DNA from: Anaeramoeba flamelloides
Taxonomy: Eukaryota > Metamonada > Anaeramoebidae
Length of the DNA stretch: 64,000 nt
NCBI GenBank assembly: GCA_027625915.1
Contig: JANTQA010000042.1
Coordinates: 253,001-317,000 of the forward strand
Reading direction: 5' to 3'
A model generated the notes under the pieces. That model saw only the letters and a list, made by a program, of their open reading frames with translations, had not been told where the DNA came from and did not search any database. The position numbers and the translations under genes are program-made. This document shows, piece by piece, positions 1-12,684 of this stretch; position 1 is the stretch's first letter; each line of letters starts with the position of its first letter.

Positions 1-645
1 TTAATGATTGTTGTTTTTATCATCTTTTTATTTTGAAGAAAGAAAGAAAAAATTAAATTAAATATATATTGAAAAAATTAATAATTGTTAATCAAGTTTA
101 ATATAATTATTTTATTTTTTTTGAAATTAAGTAGATTTTTGATACTTTGTAATTTGAAACTATTTGATTTACTTTAATAAAGTTTATTTTTGTTACTTTG
201 TTCACATGTAATCAGATTTTTTTTCTTCTTCAAGTAAAATGATTTTTTTTTTTAAATAATTCTGTAATATGTTGAATTTTGAACTTTTCAAAAAAGAGTA
301 AAAAGATAAAAATTTAAAAAAAAAAATAATACAGTTTAGAAAATAGGTTTATTAAAAGTAAGTTTGGTTCTTTAGTACTCCATTTTTGATTTGATTTTTA
401 ATTTTAAAGATCCAGTAAATTTTTTTTTTTGACTAAATTAACATAATTATGAGAAGATTTTTTGTTTACAGTAGTAACTGGAGAATTTTTTTGACATCTT
501 TCAAAATATTCATTTCCAACCCTTAATATTTTTTTAGGTTCATTATAAATCAGAAACAAAAATAAATTCAAACACATAATTTTTATTGTACTCATAACTC
601 TTTCTTCTAAATATTCACAATCCTAACTTATTTGCTTCACTTTGA
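1..645. other. AT-rich non-coding flank
   Basis: No recognisable gene. A 63-codon frame on the minus strand (404-595) starts with a hydrophobic stretch but matches nothing I know and lacks any supporting splice context. It is most likely chance in this base composition. Confidence 0.4.
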
Positions 646-844
646 TACAGTCAGTTCCACTTTTAAGAAAAAAACTTCAACAAAATTTAAGGCACAATAA
701 AAATCTCAAATTAAGGCACAAAATTCAGATTCTAGTAAAATAAATACTAAAAAAAAAAATTCCAAATTTTGTGCCTTAATTTGGGATTTTTTTGTGCCTT
801 AAATTTCATTGAAAGTTTGTGTCTTAAAAGTGGAACTGCCTGTA
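646..844. mobile_element. MITE family A, copy 1 (Tc1/mariner-type ends, TA target site)
   Basis: Nearly perfect hairpin of about 195 bp. The left end reads TACAGTCAGTTCCACTTTTA and the right end is its inverse, with TA on each side (646-647 and 843-844). Inside the arms the phrases 'aaatttaaggcac' and 'aatctcaaattaaggcac' are repeated in inverse on the other arm. Three further copies lie at 21.43, 60.10 and 60.48 kb. No transposase is encoded, so this is a non-autonomous element mobilised in trans, if at all. TA duplication plus a CAGT start is typical of Tc1/mariner relatives. Confidence 0.85.
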
Positions 845-914
845 CTTTTAAAAGAAGAGATTTGAAAAATCTTTTTAATTTAATATATTTTTTATAATAC
901 GAATCAAAAAAAAA

Positions 915-1178
915 AAAACTCAAGTTGTTTGCTAATTTCATTTGAGATAGAAAAATAATTACCAACAAAATCAAAGTATTGCATATTTCAAAATTTTTAT
1001 ATAAAATTTCATAAAACTTTTTCAATATTTTATCTCTTTTTTTCAATATACAATTTTCATAGTAACTAGCATTTTGAACAAGCTGAACTGATTCAACAAA
1101 TGATTTTCTGAACACTTTAAATAGGTAATCATTATTATTCAGAAGATAATAATGGTTTTTGAATCTTATAAACTCCAT
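915..1178 (-). CDS. possible gene remnant, product unknown
   Basis: An ATG-initiated frame on the minus strand (start at 1178) runs 87 codons with mixed composition (about residues 1-60 charged and aromatic, then a hydrophobic stretch LILLVIIFLS around residues 70-79). It then meets a poly-F run and reads on into MITE A copy 1. It could be a small membrane protein or a gene fragment whose 3' end was lost to repeat insertion. No family recognised, and it may be spurious. Confidence 0.2.
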
Positions 1179-1354
1179 TTCAAAATCATTGTTCCATTAA
1201 AAATCAAATTTTGAAAATAAATGTTTTTATTAAGTGAAGTTATCTATACTAATAAAAAAATTATTATTTTAATATTCAGTTCTATACATTAGAAATATTA
1301 GTTTTTTTATCTAAAAATAAAAAAAAGTAAAAAAAAATTGGGCAATTTATTATG

Positions 1355-2434
1355 ACTGTTGAGAGAAAAGTATTGGACAGAGAAAAATAATTGTAACGTA
1401 ATTTTAGTTTTGAACCTTACTGAAAATGATGTTTATTTTCAATCGTTTGTGAAATAACTAGAGATAATCACAATAATCTACTTATTAGAATAACGACTAA
1501 TGTAATTCTACTTTTTCAAAACATTATCTATTATAATCTAAAGCAAGTTTTAAAAATTAACATTTTCAGAATTTATAGTAAACTTTACTAAAACTTGACT
1601 CGTCTAAAGATTGCCATTGTAAAAATGATCAAGACGAAACAATAGATCATTTTATCTGGGATTGCCCCAAATACAAAAAAGCAGAAGTATTTGGAAGGCC
1701 AAATTAGGAGAATTAAAATCTATTAATAGAACTAATCTATTTAATCAAAAGGACACATATCTAATATTCAGATTAATGAACAACAAAGAAATTTATGAGA
1801 TTTCAATGGAATTCTTTCTTAAAAATTTGAAAATTAGAGCAATAATTAATCAGAATTCACAACAATAATTTCTTTCCTAAACCCTCCCTCTCCAACTCGT
1901 TTCACCCTCTTCTCTCTCTCTCTCTCTCTTTTTTTTTTTTTCTTATCTTTATTCTTTCTTTTCTTCTCTTTTATTCTTATTCTCTTCTTTCTTTTTACTT
2001 TTCATATTTTTCTTCTACGAGGACTGTTCTGAAATGATCAAACTTTTCTCTTCAGATGTTGTAAAAATAATCCATATCTTCTTGATTTGGGTATAAAATT
2101 TTTTTACAGTATTCATTTGAAGTTCATTTTCTCAACAAAACTCCTCTTTTACAAGGCGACAAATCATTCGATTTTTCCTCCCCATAAATAAACATCATCA
2201 CTTTACTAAAACTTGGGTTTTTGTTAAAATAGCCTGATCTACTTTAGTTATCAACCATACAAATGAGTATTCTACACAAACCACAGATTACTGAACTTGT
2301 AACATATTTAAACCTGGATTTATATAAAATTCACCTAGTTATCAATTGGATTTGATTTTCAATTTTACTAATGTTTCCCAATTTAAAATGGTGTCCAACC
2401 ATTTTTTTATATCAAAAATTTTTCTCACAACTGT
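1355..2434. mobile_element. MITE family D, copy 1, interrupted by a LINE
   Basis: The ends are inverted: left ACTGTTGAGAGAAAAGTATT, right TTTCTCACAACTGT. The second copy at 29,661-30,120 matches along its whole length. Without the 602-bp LINE insertion and one 16-bp target duplication, copy 1 is 462 bp against 460 bp for copy 2. No coding capacity. Copy 2 serves as the empty site that proves the insertion. Confidence 0.85.
1582..2215 (+). mobile_element. 5'-truncated LINE (non-LTR retrotransposon) with 16-bp target duplication
   Basis: The insertion (1598-2199) is bounded by the direct repeat ACTTTACTAAAACTTG at 1582-1597 and 2200-2215, as made by target-primed reverse transcription. Its left end encodes the C-terminal zinc knuckle found after many LINE reverse transcriptases: C-H-C, nine residues, H, four residues, C (1612-1665), reading DETIDHFIWDCP. 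The frame then shifts by one, and the C-terminal tail (KAKLGELKS.. to ..INQNSQQ, stop near 1866) continues in the next frame, so this copy is dead as well as truncated. A pyrimidine-rich 3' UTR follows, with AATAAA near 2186 and an end in CATCATC. The reverse transcriptase and endonuclease domains are absent. Confidence 0.85.
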
Positions 2435-2811
2435 GAAATTTATTTTCTAATTATATTGTAATATTAAACTCCAGAGTAATCACTTTTCTCTCGCCACACC
2501 TCATTGGGAAAGAGAGACAATTTCTTTTAATTATTAAGACCAAAATCAAATAATTTTTTCATACCCTCACACTTAATATAAGATACTCCCCTAATATATG
2601 GAAAATTTTAAAGAAGTTCCCCTCACAAACATTTATTTCATAATTTATTTTTTTCATCTTCCGAAACCTAAAAAAGGTTACTAAAATTCTACATTCTTGA
2701 ATTCATGAACAATACTATCTCAAAAAAGTTTTTAGACAATCAACAAATAAATCAAAACAATTGTTTTCGATATTTGTTCAATCAAAACGATAAAGAATAT
2801 TTTTTTGTTTA
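2435..2811. other. non-coding spacer between repeats
   Basis: AT-rich sequence between MITE D copy 1 and the mariner-like element. No frame, hairpin or conserved motif stands out. Confidence 0.4.
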
Positions 2812-4172
2812 AGGGAGTAGCTACACCATAAGACATGATAAAAATTTGAGAGAGATATGATAAGAACATTTTATTTTAGTGGAGTGTGATCGTAGATTCT
2901 CTAAAATTTTTTTTTAAAAAATTATTTGATATTTTAATTTTAGTCATGTTGAACAATTAAAAAATTGAGATTATATTGATAAAATAGTTTTTTTTTTTTT
3001 ATTATTTTTTTATTAAAATAAACTTAATTCGACTAATTTGGGCACAGTTTAAACAGTTGGAAAAATAACAATAACATGATTTACATCCAATTGGAAATAA
3101 ATTTTAATTCAACAAACTATTTCATTTTTTGTGTTTTTTGTTTTTGTTTTCAATTTCAATTTTTCAGTTACTTAATCGGTTTAGTTAGATCTGAAAATTT
3201 TTTATAGATGGTTGATAGATGGTTACAGTTGAGTTTCTTAAATTGAAAAATCCACATATAACTAGTGCATGGTATCTTATCATTTGATCGATCAATATTG
3301 TTGGAGTAATTTTAACAAATCTACCAATACACTCTTTCATTTCAGCTCGTTTCATTTTTTTTGGAGACACTTGTTTTGTTTTTTTGTTTTATATTGTTTT
3401 CTTATATTTGGATGAAAATGATTTCTTAAAATACCCTTAATACTATGTTACTTAAATCTGGTTTTATATTACGTTCTGAAGAATATAGTAAATTGAGTTT
3501 TTGTTTCACTATTTTTGATTTTAGATGTGTCCAAATTTTTAGAATGGGGTTTAGTTTTTTTTTTTTGGGAGAAGATAATTTCAGATTCTTTGAATAAAAC
3601 TTGTATCTATTTTGTGGTTTAAACTTTGATAACATATAATCATATTCACTTCTCATATTCCACTAAATCCAACGATTTACAATCCTAACAAGTAATAATT
3701 TGACTTAATTATTCTAATTTTGGAATCTTTTAGCTATTTAAGTCCCATTTATGTTTCCTTTTATGATTCTCTCAATTGTAATATTGTTGTTCTTTTTAAA
3801 CAAAATCCATTAATCCCCAATGCCACTAATAACAAAATATTTCTAATTGCTTTATGTTGTCAGGATTAAAAAAATCTCAAAAATGATGTTAAAATAAAAA
3901 ATAAAAAAAATAAATGCCACAATAGAATGTTGAGAGAAGGATAAAAGATAAGTTATTCAACATTCAAAACACTATTTTTTGAAATTCAACTAAACATTCT
4001 ATTGTGGCAATTTCTTTGAGACTTTGAAAAAAAAAATTTAAAAAATCTAATGAATCAAGTACTTTAAATAATAAAAATCAGTGAGGTACAACCAGAGTAA
4101 AAAATGTTATTTTTTGATCCTCTTCAGTATAGCAAAAAAGTGAAAAATTTTTCATTACCGTGGCTACTCCCT
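2812..4172 (-). mobile_element. decayed Tc1/mariner element, family E copy 1
   Basis: Inverted ends AGGGAGTAGCTAC (2812) and GTGGCTACTCCCT (ending 4172), each with an outer TA. On the minus strand, frames at 3656-3426 and 3370-3185 carry transposase-like remnants: LNPILKIWTHLKSKI resembles the NPIE.xW..LK block at the end of mariner DDE/D catalytic domains. A downstream block follows, with ILIDQMIRYH. The remnants are broken by several stops and frame changes, and the N-terminal DNA-binding half is not recognisable. A related copy lies at 44.01-44.57 kb and fragments at about 10.8 and 39.0 kb. Confidence 0.75.
3915..4009. repeat. short perfect-stem hairpin inside the mariner element
   Basis: TGCCACAATAGAATGTT (3915-3931) is followed after about 60 bases by its exact inverse (ending about 4008). 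The stem is 17 bp and lies inside family E copy 1. It may be an internal hairpin of the transposon or a tiny inserted foldback. No matching second copy was noticed. Confidence 0.6.
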
Positions 4173-4541
4173 TAAATTAATTTTTGTTTTTTCCTTTTGA
4201 TTCTAAAAACATAATTTTAGAAATTTTGATATCTTTCGAGTCAATAACCCCTTACTACTTTCAAAAGATCATCATGTAAGACAAATTTTGAATTTAAAGA
4301 ATAGTTTTAGGGTAAGATCTATAACTTTTAAAACCCAATTTCTGGAAAAAATTTTTTTTTCTTTTTGTAAAATTTCAGAATTTTGAGATTATATCTTTTT
4401 CAAATTTTATTCAAAACCAATTTAACAATTTGTCAATTTTCGTTCCTAATTTCTAAACACCAAGATTTTGGAAACTTTGTAAAAATTATTTTTTAAATTA
4501 TTTTTTTGTTTTGTGTTTTTTTTTGATTTTCTTGATATTCG

Positions 4542-7500
4542 ATGAATGACTTAGAAAAGGTTCTAGACGAAGAATTAAAAAATTTTGAAGAATTTACTGA
4601 CAACAGTTTCAATGAATGGGAAGAAATATCTACTGAAGATGAAACAACAGAAAGTTTTCTGTTTACTAAAAGCAAATATTGGAAAGTAGAGCCTTTTGAT
4701 GAAAACTATGGCCTCCAAGATCTTGAAGTGTTTGAAGACAACACAAACTTTAAAGACCATTTTTATAATCAAGGTAAACATTCACCTTCAAATTTCCTTT
4801 CTCATTCTTTTGTTATTTTTGATTTTTTTTTTTTTAATTTTCTTTTTTGATTTCTTTTGAACAAAAATTCAAGAATCAGTTGTAAGAACAGAACAATCAA
4901 AAACTAATTCACAAGCTTGTTAATTCATAAAGAACATTTTTTTCACTCCTTCAAACTTTTTTTTTTAATTGATTCAATCCTGTATTGTCTATTTTGTTCT
5001 TTTTCAAAAGAACTTTTATTTCCCTCTTTTGGTGTATTGAAAAAAATTCATTCAGAAAGAAACCCGAACCAAAACAAAACAAAAGAAAAAAAAAAAAAAA
5101 ACCCTAAATTGCTTAATGGATCCATTCAATTAAAATCCTAAAATACAGCTGTTTTAACCAAACCTTTTGGGAAACTTTTTATTAAAAATTTTGATTCCTC
5201 ACTTTGTTTCACGCTTTGAATCAGTTCGAGTAACACTTTTTTTCAAATGCTTGTTTCTTTTCGTTTTTTTAATTTTTTGTTTTTTTTTAAATCCGACACA
5301 AACCATTTTTATTTCTTCTTAATCTTGTGGAATTTTGCATTTGCGATTTTATTCACTTCACTAAAATTATTGAAAACAAAACAATTCATTGTCTTTTCTT
5401 GTTTCAGACAAATGGAAAACAAAAACAAAAACAAAAATAACAAAAAAAAGTCACTTCAATTTTTTTTTTTCCTTTTTGCAAAGAAAAACTGTGTTTTTAT
5501 GAAAGAATTCACCTATTTTTTTATGGTTTTCTCAAACCCCTTATTCTTACCTTCAAATTGTAAATTAATCTTTTTTACAACCATAAAACAATTTTTAATA
5601 GACTAATTCCCTGGCTCTTATTCTTTTTTATTTTTTTTTTATTTTTTTCTTATAATTATCTTAGGTTGTTATCATTTAGCTGCACAACACCCAGAAAATG
5701 GCTCTTTTGTTTTTTCTGTTGTCGAGTCACCCCAAAATGAGAACAAACTTTTAGTCATATGTGACTCGCAAGAAGAATCACAAATGAAAGAAGTTTCAAA
5801 TAGCTCACTTGAAGTACCTTTCATCAGAAAGTTATTTTGTCAAGGGCCTCCTGTAAGTTCAATTGTTCAAGCTTTTGACGAATGTTTAAAAGACTCTACA
5901 GTTGTCTCTTGTTTAAATGAAAAAGAAGAAAAAGAAATTTTAACGATGGAGAACACAAGTGTTTGTTTTTTCTTTTTTGTAATTTTTTTTCTACTACAAA
6001 TAAACAAAATGAAAAACTGTATCAGCGCATTTTCAAATTAAAGACCGTAGAACACAAGTTTCTTAAAAAGCTTTTTTTTGGGTTTACTGTTAAAATCAAA
6101 TTTATCTAATTAAAATTTTATCTCAAAAGTCCAAAATAAGGAAACTGAATTAAATCCCGAAAAATATCATTTCTAATTGATTTTGTGAAGATCTTTGGGC
6201 TTTTTCTTTCAATTTGACTTCTAATTTGAAATAAATATTTTGCAATTTAAATGGAATAATAATTTTCGATTATTTAATTGGAAAATAACAGCTTTTTTAA
6301 AAAAGTGCTACCGATAAGTTTTCAAAAGTTTCTCTAAAACAGATCACAAATTCCCATAAACCTATTTTTAGAACTAAACTTTGTTTCTGTCAAATGGGTA
6401 TCCAAAAAAAACCATTTTTTTCAAATATCAATTATTTTATATAATTGACCTTTGAAGAACAAATAAGAAATAAGCAGAATAATACACATCAAAGAATTGT
6501 TGATATCCGTCTGAAAGAAAACTAATAAATCAATTGATTTTCTTAAAAATTTCAAAAAATCAAATTCTTAGAACACCATTTAGAAAAACAACAATTTTTG
6601 TTTTGATCTCCTACTGGTCTTTGAATAATAAATAAGAAACAATTTTCACTTCTTTTAACATACTTTTCTTTTAGAAACCAAGTCCCCAAACGAAGTGTGT
6701 TGGTATTTGTGATCTCTATCTTGAAAAAGGAAATGAAAACGAAGTGAAAATTTTTAACATTTATTATTCAAATATCAAGATCAAAGATTGAATAAAATTC
6801 CCAATAGAAATCAATATGATTTCTCAACAATCATTTCCACTGTTTCAATAACCTTAGAATAACACGCTTTTACCAAGTGACTATTGATCTTGCAATAAAA
6901 AAATTTTTTGCAACTGAATTACGTTTTAAAAAAAGAATCGAAAAGAAACAGCAAAAATGTGAAAAAATGATTTCAATTTTGAAAATTTCCAAAATAAATT
7001 TATTCTTCTAATATCCATTCAAACCCTTTAAACATATGTAATTCACCCATTACAACTGGGCCCCTTTGACTGAAAAATAGTTTAATTAAAAAACTTTTTT
7101 GTAGCATTATTTTAAAACTACTTTATCACACTACTTTACTTTTTTATCAATTAAAAGTTGAAAATTATTCTCTTTTATTGTATCCAAATTCTCTTTAAAA
7201 AGATACACACCAAAAAGTTTTCAAAATGATCTATAAAACAACCAACAAACTTCAAGATAACTAAACTATTTTTCATAATTAAGAGTAATTTTAAAAGGAA
7301 AAAACCAATCAAATAGGAATTCTTTCACATTTAATATATAGAGATTGAGAAAAATATTTATATTTTTTCCTTTTTTTTTATCTTTTAAATTAACAGCCAA
7401 ACCTAAAAACCTGTAATTTCAAAAATGCAAGAATATCAAAAATACAGGAATATATTTTCAAATTTTTACTAATATTTTCAATTGATCAAAAAAATTGATT

Positions 7501-8892
7501 TAATGAGTTTTTGAAATTTTTTGGGTATAAGATTTTACAGTAATCTTTTCCTTTCTATTACAAAATTTTAAAACAATAAATACCACCCTTAATTTAAAAA
7601 GTCATTTATCAGGTTGGGTATTTAATTTCATAAAGAATTGTTTAACCTTGTATAACAAACGAAAAATGTTGAGATTCCAAAAGATCTGTAACATATTTAC
7701 GCTTTTTAAATCAAAATACTTTTCAAAAAGCAATATTATTTTCAAAAAATGAAAAGCAAAAAGAACAGAGTCTGTGAATAAAAATAAAAAGGATTGTTAA
7801 AAAACTTTCCGAATAAATTAATGAAATATAACTGAAACGCTTTGTAAGGAGAACATTATTCCAAAAAAAAAAAAAAAAAGGAAAAAAATATAATTTTAAT
7901 TTTATTTTGCACAATATATTAACTTTTTTATATTTTAAAATTTTCACTTTACACACTTTTTAATTCTTATAGAATATAAGGCAATTCAAATTCGGGGTTA
8001 TATATGTTTCGGAAGGGCAAACACAAGAAACAGATTTTTTGAGTAACCAAAAAGGATCTTCTGAATGGAATGAGTTTTTAGATTTATTAGGCGAACACAT
8101 AAACTTACTTGGATGGGGAGAATACAGTGGCGGGTTAAACACCAAAAGAGATCGGAGTGGGAAACAAAGTGTTTTCACAAAATGGAAAGATTTTGATATT
8201 ATGTGGCATGTATCAACTTTACTTCCATATTCCGAAAAAGACCCTCAGCAATTAGTTAAAAAAAAGCATATTGGAAATGATGTTGTGGTCATAATTTTTA
8301 TTGACGGCAAGGGCAAATATAATCCAGAATCTTTAAAAAGTAGACAAAATCATATATTAATTGCAGTACAGCCTCTAAAAAATGAAAACGAAACGAAATA
8401 TAGGTAATTTTTACTACTTGCTTTTATCTATTTATCCTTTAATGAAGCAATTATATAATTATCAACATTAAATTCATAATTAATTTTTATATATATTTCT
8501 TAATTGATATTTTATTATTTTTCTATTTTTTTGTTTGAAATTTTGTTTAATTGTTTTCATAAAATATAGAGTTGAAATTGTAACAAAAAAAAGTGTACCG
8601 CTATATCAACCACAACTGCCTATACCCCCGATTTTTGAAAAAGAAGAACTTCGTGATTTCTTATTAACTAAAGGTAATTTAAAATTTTTAATTTTGATCC
8701 CTTATTTTTTTTATTCAATTTATTTTCATACGTTTTTTAAATCGTTGTTAACTTGAATTATCAAAAAAAAAAAAAAAAAAAAATTAATAATGTATTATAG
8801 CATGCCAAGGGGAAAGAATTGCTCAAAAAACTGGGAAATTCCTTGAAAGATATTTACGCTATCGAGGTGCTGTTATTAAAAAAAATTATTGA
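4542..8892 (+). CDS. Rap-type GTPase-activating protein (Rap1GAP/SIPA1 family), five exons
   Basis: Exons 4542-4773, 5665-5960, 7973-8403, 8570-8673 and 8801-8892 join in phase to 1,155 nt, 384 aa. Exon 1 is an acidic N-terminus. Exon 2 gives the first half of the Rap-GAP fold (..NGSFVFSVVES..). Exon 3 is unmistakable: FKFGVIYVSEGQT, EWNEFLDLLGEHINLLGW, IMWHVSTLLPYSEKD and KKHIGNDVVVIIF. In this family the Asn of HIGND is the catalytic 'Asn thumb' that replaces an arginine finger, and it is present. Exon 5 ends with the helical tail of the domain. The protein should stimulate GTP hydrolysis by Rap-like small GTPases. There is no PDZ, GoLoco or other extra domain, so it is a minimal GAP. The exon 2 donor (5961, GTTTGT) is my choice to keep phase 0. 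The intron before exon 3 is about 2 kb. Confidence 0.9.
6690..6795. repeat. dispersed ~100-bp repeat, family L
   Basis: The core GAAAATGAAGTGAAAATTTT-like phrase followed by 'cc/acattta(t)tattcaa' recurs at about 42,150-42,230 and 49,215-49,305. Similarity is moderate and the ends are unclear. This copy sits in the long third intron of the Rap-GAP gene. Confidence 0.4.
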
Positions 8893-11800
8893 TAGATATA
8901 TCAAATAAAAAAAAAAAAAAATTGATAAATCTATAATATAATTTTTATAAAAGAATCATTAATTATAAATTGCAATATATATTTTTTATATAAATGAAAA
9001 ATATTTTTTATTATTATTTTGTATTTTTTTGTTGTTTATTCTTTACAATTTATTTTGCCCTTTTTTGTTTAATTTTTAAGAGGAATTTTGAAATTAAATT
9101 TTTGATTTTTTTTCTAAAATTTTAATAAAGTATGCTAGTTTCAATAATTTAGCTTTCAGGAATAACTAGTGATAACCTGTTAATTATCAATAGTGGATTT
9201 AGTCTTAAAAACAAAATTAAAAATTGTTGAGATTATTAAATTTTGTCTATTTTTTTTGATCGTGGATATTTTGTTTTTAATAGTAAATACTTTTGATAAT
9301 CTACAAAATAACAAAAATATCTATATACTTTTGATTAATCATTTATTTTTAATCTATTTAGATTCCTTTTAGTCCATCTGAAGAAAAGATATAAGTATAC
9401 CCTAAAAAGTTGAAAATAACCCTTTTGGAAAAAAAGTGAAACTGGAAAAACAGTTCAACACCTTTTATCATTGGGAACATTACTGAAAATGAAAAGTAAA
9501 TTCAATAAAAAGTAAATAAATTAAATTCAAATAATAACCCAAAAATTTTTTTCAATCAACCCAACAAATACAATTTAAATCTACTTTCATATCGAAATAG
9601 TAGATGTGGTTTTGGGAGATCTCAAAAATAGTCAATTTTTTGAATAAATTTTTGATAATTGATCAATCAAAGAAAGGCTCATTCCAAAAATCTTATGAAA
9701 AAAACTGTTATTGTGCTGAATACTTCATCTTTGTCTTTATTTATTTATTTATTCTTTTTTTAATTGATCTTACATTGAATTTTCAGGTTCTAGTAATTTT
9801 CCCAATTAAAAACCACGATTCAATTTTTTTCCACAATGGTAAAATTTAATTCATTTTTTAGATCAATATAAGAATTTTATGGATGTAATTAAAATAAATC
9901 TTTCTTATCTTCTTAAAAAAATAATATTTATATTAATTTCCTTTTTAGCAATAAAAAAGTATTTTTGGTTAAAAGATGTATTTTATGAAATATGAAAAAA
10001 AGCTAGTTGCAACTTACAAAAGACATTTTTGAAAAATATTTAATTCAGAAATCTAAAATGTTCTATATCATGATAATTCCAGAATTTGGTTTTTTTGAGC
10101 ATACCCTGTAACACTGGTTTCCAACCATGTAAAACACCAAAATGAATAAATTCACTTGATGATAAATCAAAAACAAAAATTTATCAAAATTTGAGATGTA
10201 AGTTTCCTTTTTCAAAAATTTTATTAGTCAAAAATATATTTAGTCTCAAAAAAAAACCAGGATTTCAAAATAAAACATATTGTGCTTTTTCTTGTTCAAA
10301 TATAATATCTATTTTTTTCCAAAATTATAATTAATGCCAAATAAATTATTTCGGTAAACTCCCCTTACTTGTAGAAAATATAAAAATCAGAATTGAATTT
10401 TTATATATTTAAAAACAATTATTTTGAAATTTTATTTTATACAAAAAATTTGACTCTATTTTTTTGAGAGAAATTTTTTTTTAGTTTTTTACAATTTTTT
10501 TTTAAATAGTAGAACTGTAGAAACGAATAATCTTATATAAATCCACATTCAAAATTTTTAACACACCAAAATTCAATTTTGAAAAAAAAAATCTTATATA
10601 ATCAATTCTCAAATAAATACTAAATTAGAACCATTCAATAATTGAATTGTTAACAATTATTTTTCCATTATAATACTCACAAAACAAAAAATAAATAATT
10701 ATCAATGAAAAACTAAAAGTGTGTTGAAAATTTTGGAGAGAGCAAAAAAAAAAAAGATTATTGTGAAATTTGTTTAAATATCTATTTGGGAATATTGATC
10801 GATCAAATAGTTAAATACTATGATCTGATTTTATTTGAGTCCTTCCCTTTGGGACAACTCAACTTTAATTAAATATCAATAATTGAAAAAAAAAAAAAAT
10901 GATAGACAGAAATAAGTTAAGTAATTCAAAAAACGAAAACAAAAGAAAAACTTAAAGATGAAAAAATGATTTTCATATTTCACAAAAATCAATTTTTTTT
11001 CGAATTTGAAAGAAATTAAATTACTGTGATTCTTTTGGATGCTTTTAAAATGTGTGGAAATTTTTGAATTTTAATTTACTTTTTATTAATTATAGGTTTC
11101 TTTGATAATTTATTTTACCCTTCTTGCTAGAAGAAAGTAAAATGACTGATAATTTAGAATACATGGATTTACCAAATTTACCCTGATTATTAAAACACAA
11201 TAAATAAAACATTGTAATTTCTTTTCAATTGTTAGAACAATGGAATTTCAAATATATTATGTATTTTTGTTTAAAATTTGGTGTGCAAAGGTATGTCAAC
11301 AAGTTAAACGAAGGATAGAATTATTTATATTAAAAAATTTTTTTTCTTTTTTAACTTAAAGCTTTTATAAAGAGTGTTGAATCTTGATATTTTTTTTCAA
11401 ATTATCCATTAAAGTTAATTTATATTGAGAAATTTGTTGATTGTTTGATGAATGACAAATAAAATTTTTACTAAAATCTCATTTTGATTTTGAAACTAAA
11501 ATAATAAATAATGTGAGATGGAATTTAAAAAAGTATCCAATAACTTTCACTTCATGATGATGAAAAAATTTTTTCAAAAAAAAATTGAATATTTGCTAAT
11601 TAATGACTTTTTGATAACTTCACTCATAATAAACACTATTGGCTAATAAAAAATCTTGTATCATATATTATTTTTTAAGATATTTTACAATTTAAGTTGG
11701 AAAATTCAATTTTCTAGGAAAGATTAATATTTTATTCAGATTTAATAGCAGAAATTTGAATATTATTTTTTTCACTCTTAAGAGGTTATAATCATGAATT

Positions 11801-12684
11801 TTAAAAGTATTTAAAATTTAATAAAAAAACCATCAAACGGATAATCAATTATTTTGACTATTAAAGAATTATTTATTGATTTAAATAAAAATATATTTTT
11901 TTTTTGATTTTCAGTTAGGTTTTTTTTAGTTTTTTGAAATAAACTAAAATTAAATAAATTTTTGGTTTATTTCAAAAAGTGAAAAAAACCACCGTTATCT
12001 TTTCCAGAATTTAAAAGAATTGAGTCAAATCTTTGATTTTTCTCTAGTATTTTGAATTCTGAAAAACCTATAACACTTCCTCTAGGGTTTTTTTTTATTT
12101 TTGTAATAAACATAAAATTTCAAAAATTGTCTTTTTATTTCTGAAATTAAAAAAAACCTAGGCACTTGACGGTACTCTATGGACACTTTCAATAATTTTC
12201 AAGAAATTTTTTTTCTCTATTTCAGTTTTATTAGCTGAGTAGAACATTTTCAAAAATATTCGTTATTATCTATCAAAGTAAATATCTCCAAGTTGAATTA
12301 AACAAAAATTCATTCTTCAGATTATTTGGAATTTCTTACCCGAAAAAACGCCTTTTTTCTTGAATAGAGACATTTTAAAAAACGTGATTATACTAACGAG
12401 AATAAATACAATAGTCTCATGAAATCGAAGTTCTGGAATTTTGATTATATTGTGAATAAACTTTATTATTCAAGATGAAAAGTAAATGAAAATAATAGTT
12501 TTGTCTAACTTTTTTTTTTCAATTTTATTTTTCAATGCTAGTGTTTTGAAAAAATAGAAGTGAATAATAAAATTTTAATTAAAGTAATAAAATTTGATTT
12601 ATTTATTTTTAAAGTAATTTATATTAGATAATGAAAAATATAAATTAAAAGTATTCAAAAAAAGTAATTTTTGATTTAAATATT
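8893..12684. other. intergenic region with repeat fragments
   Basis: No gene recognised. It contains a palindromic family-I repeat (about 9,410-9,845: 'aaaaaaagtgaaactgg' at the left, an inverse-like 'ttaaaaaccacg..' block at the right), a short fragment related to the mariner element near 10,765-10,840 (shared AATATTGATCGATCAAAT), and a block at 11,885-12,170 related to 59.2-59.6 kb. The rest is featureless AT-rich DNA. Confidence 0.45.
11885..12170. repeat. dispersed repeat family G, copy 1
   Basis: Contains an imperfect hairpin built from 'ggttttttttagttttttgaaataaac' and its inverse, then a unit reading 'ttttccagaatttaaaagaattgag'. Both halves recur at 59,215-59,600 in a different order and orientation, so this is a mobile or rearranged repeat rather than unique sequence. 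Confidence 0.5.
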
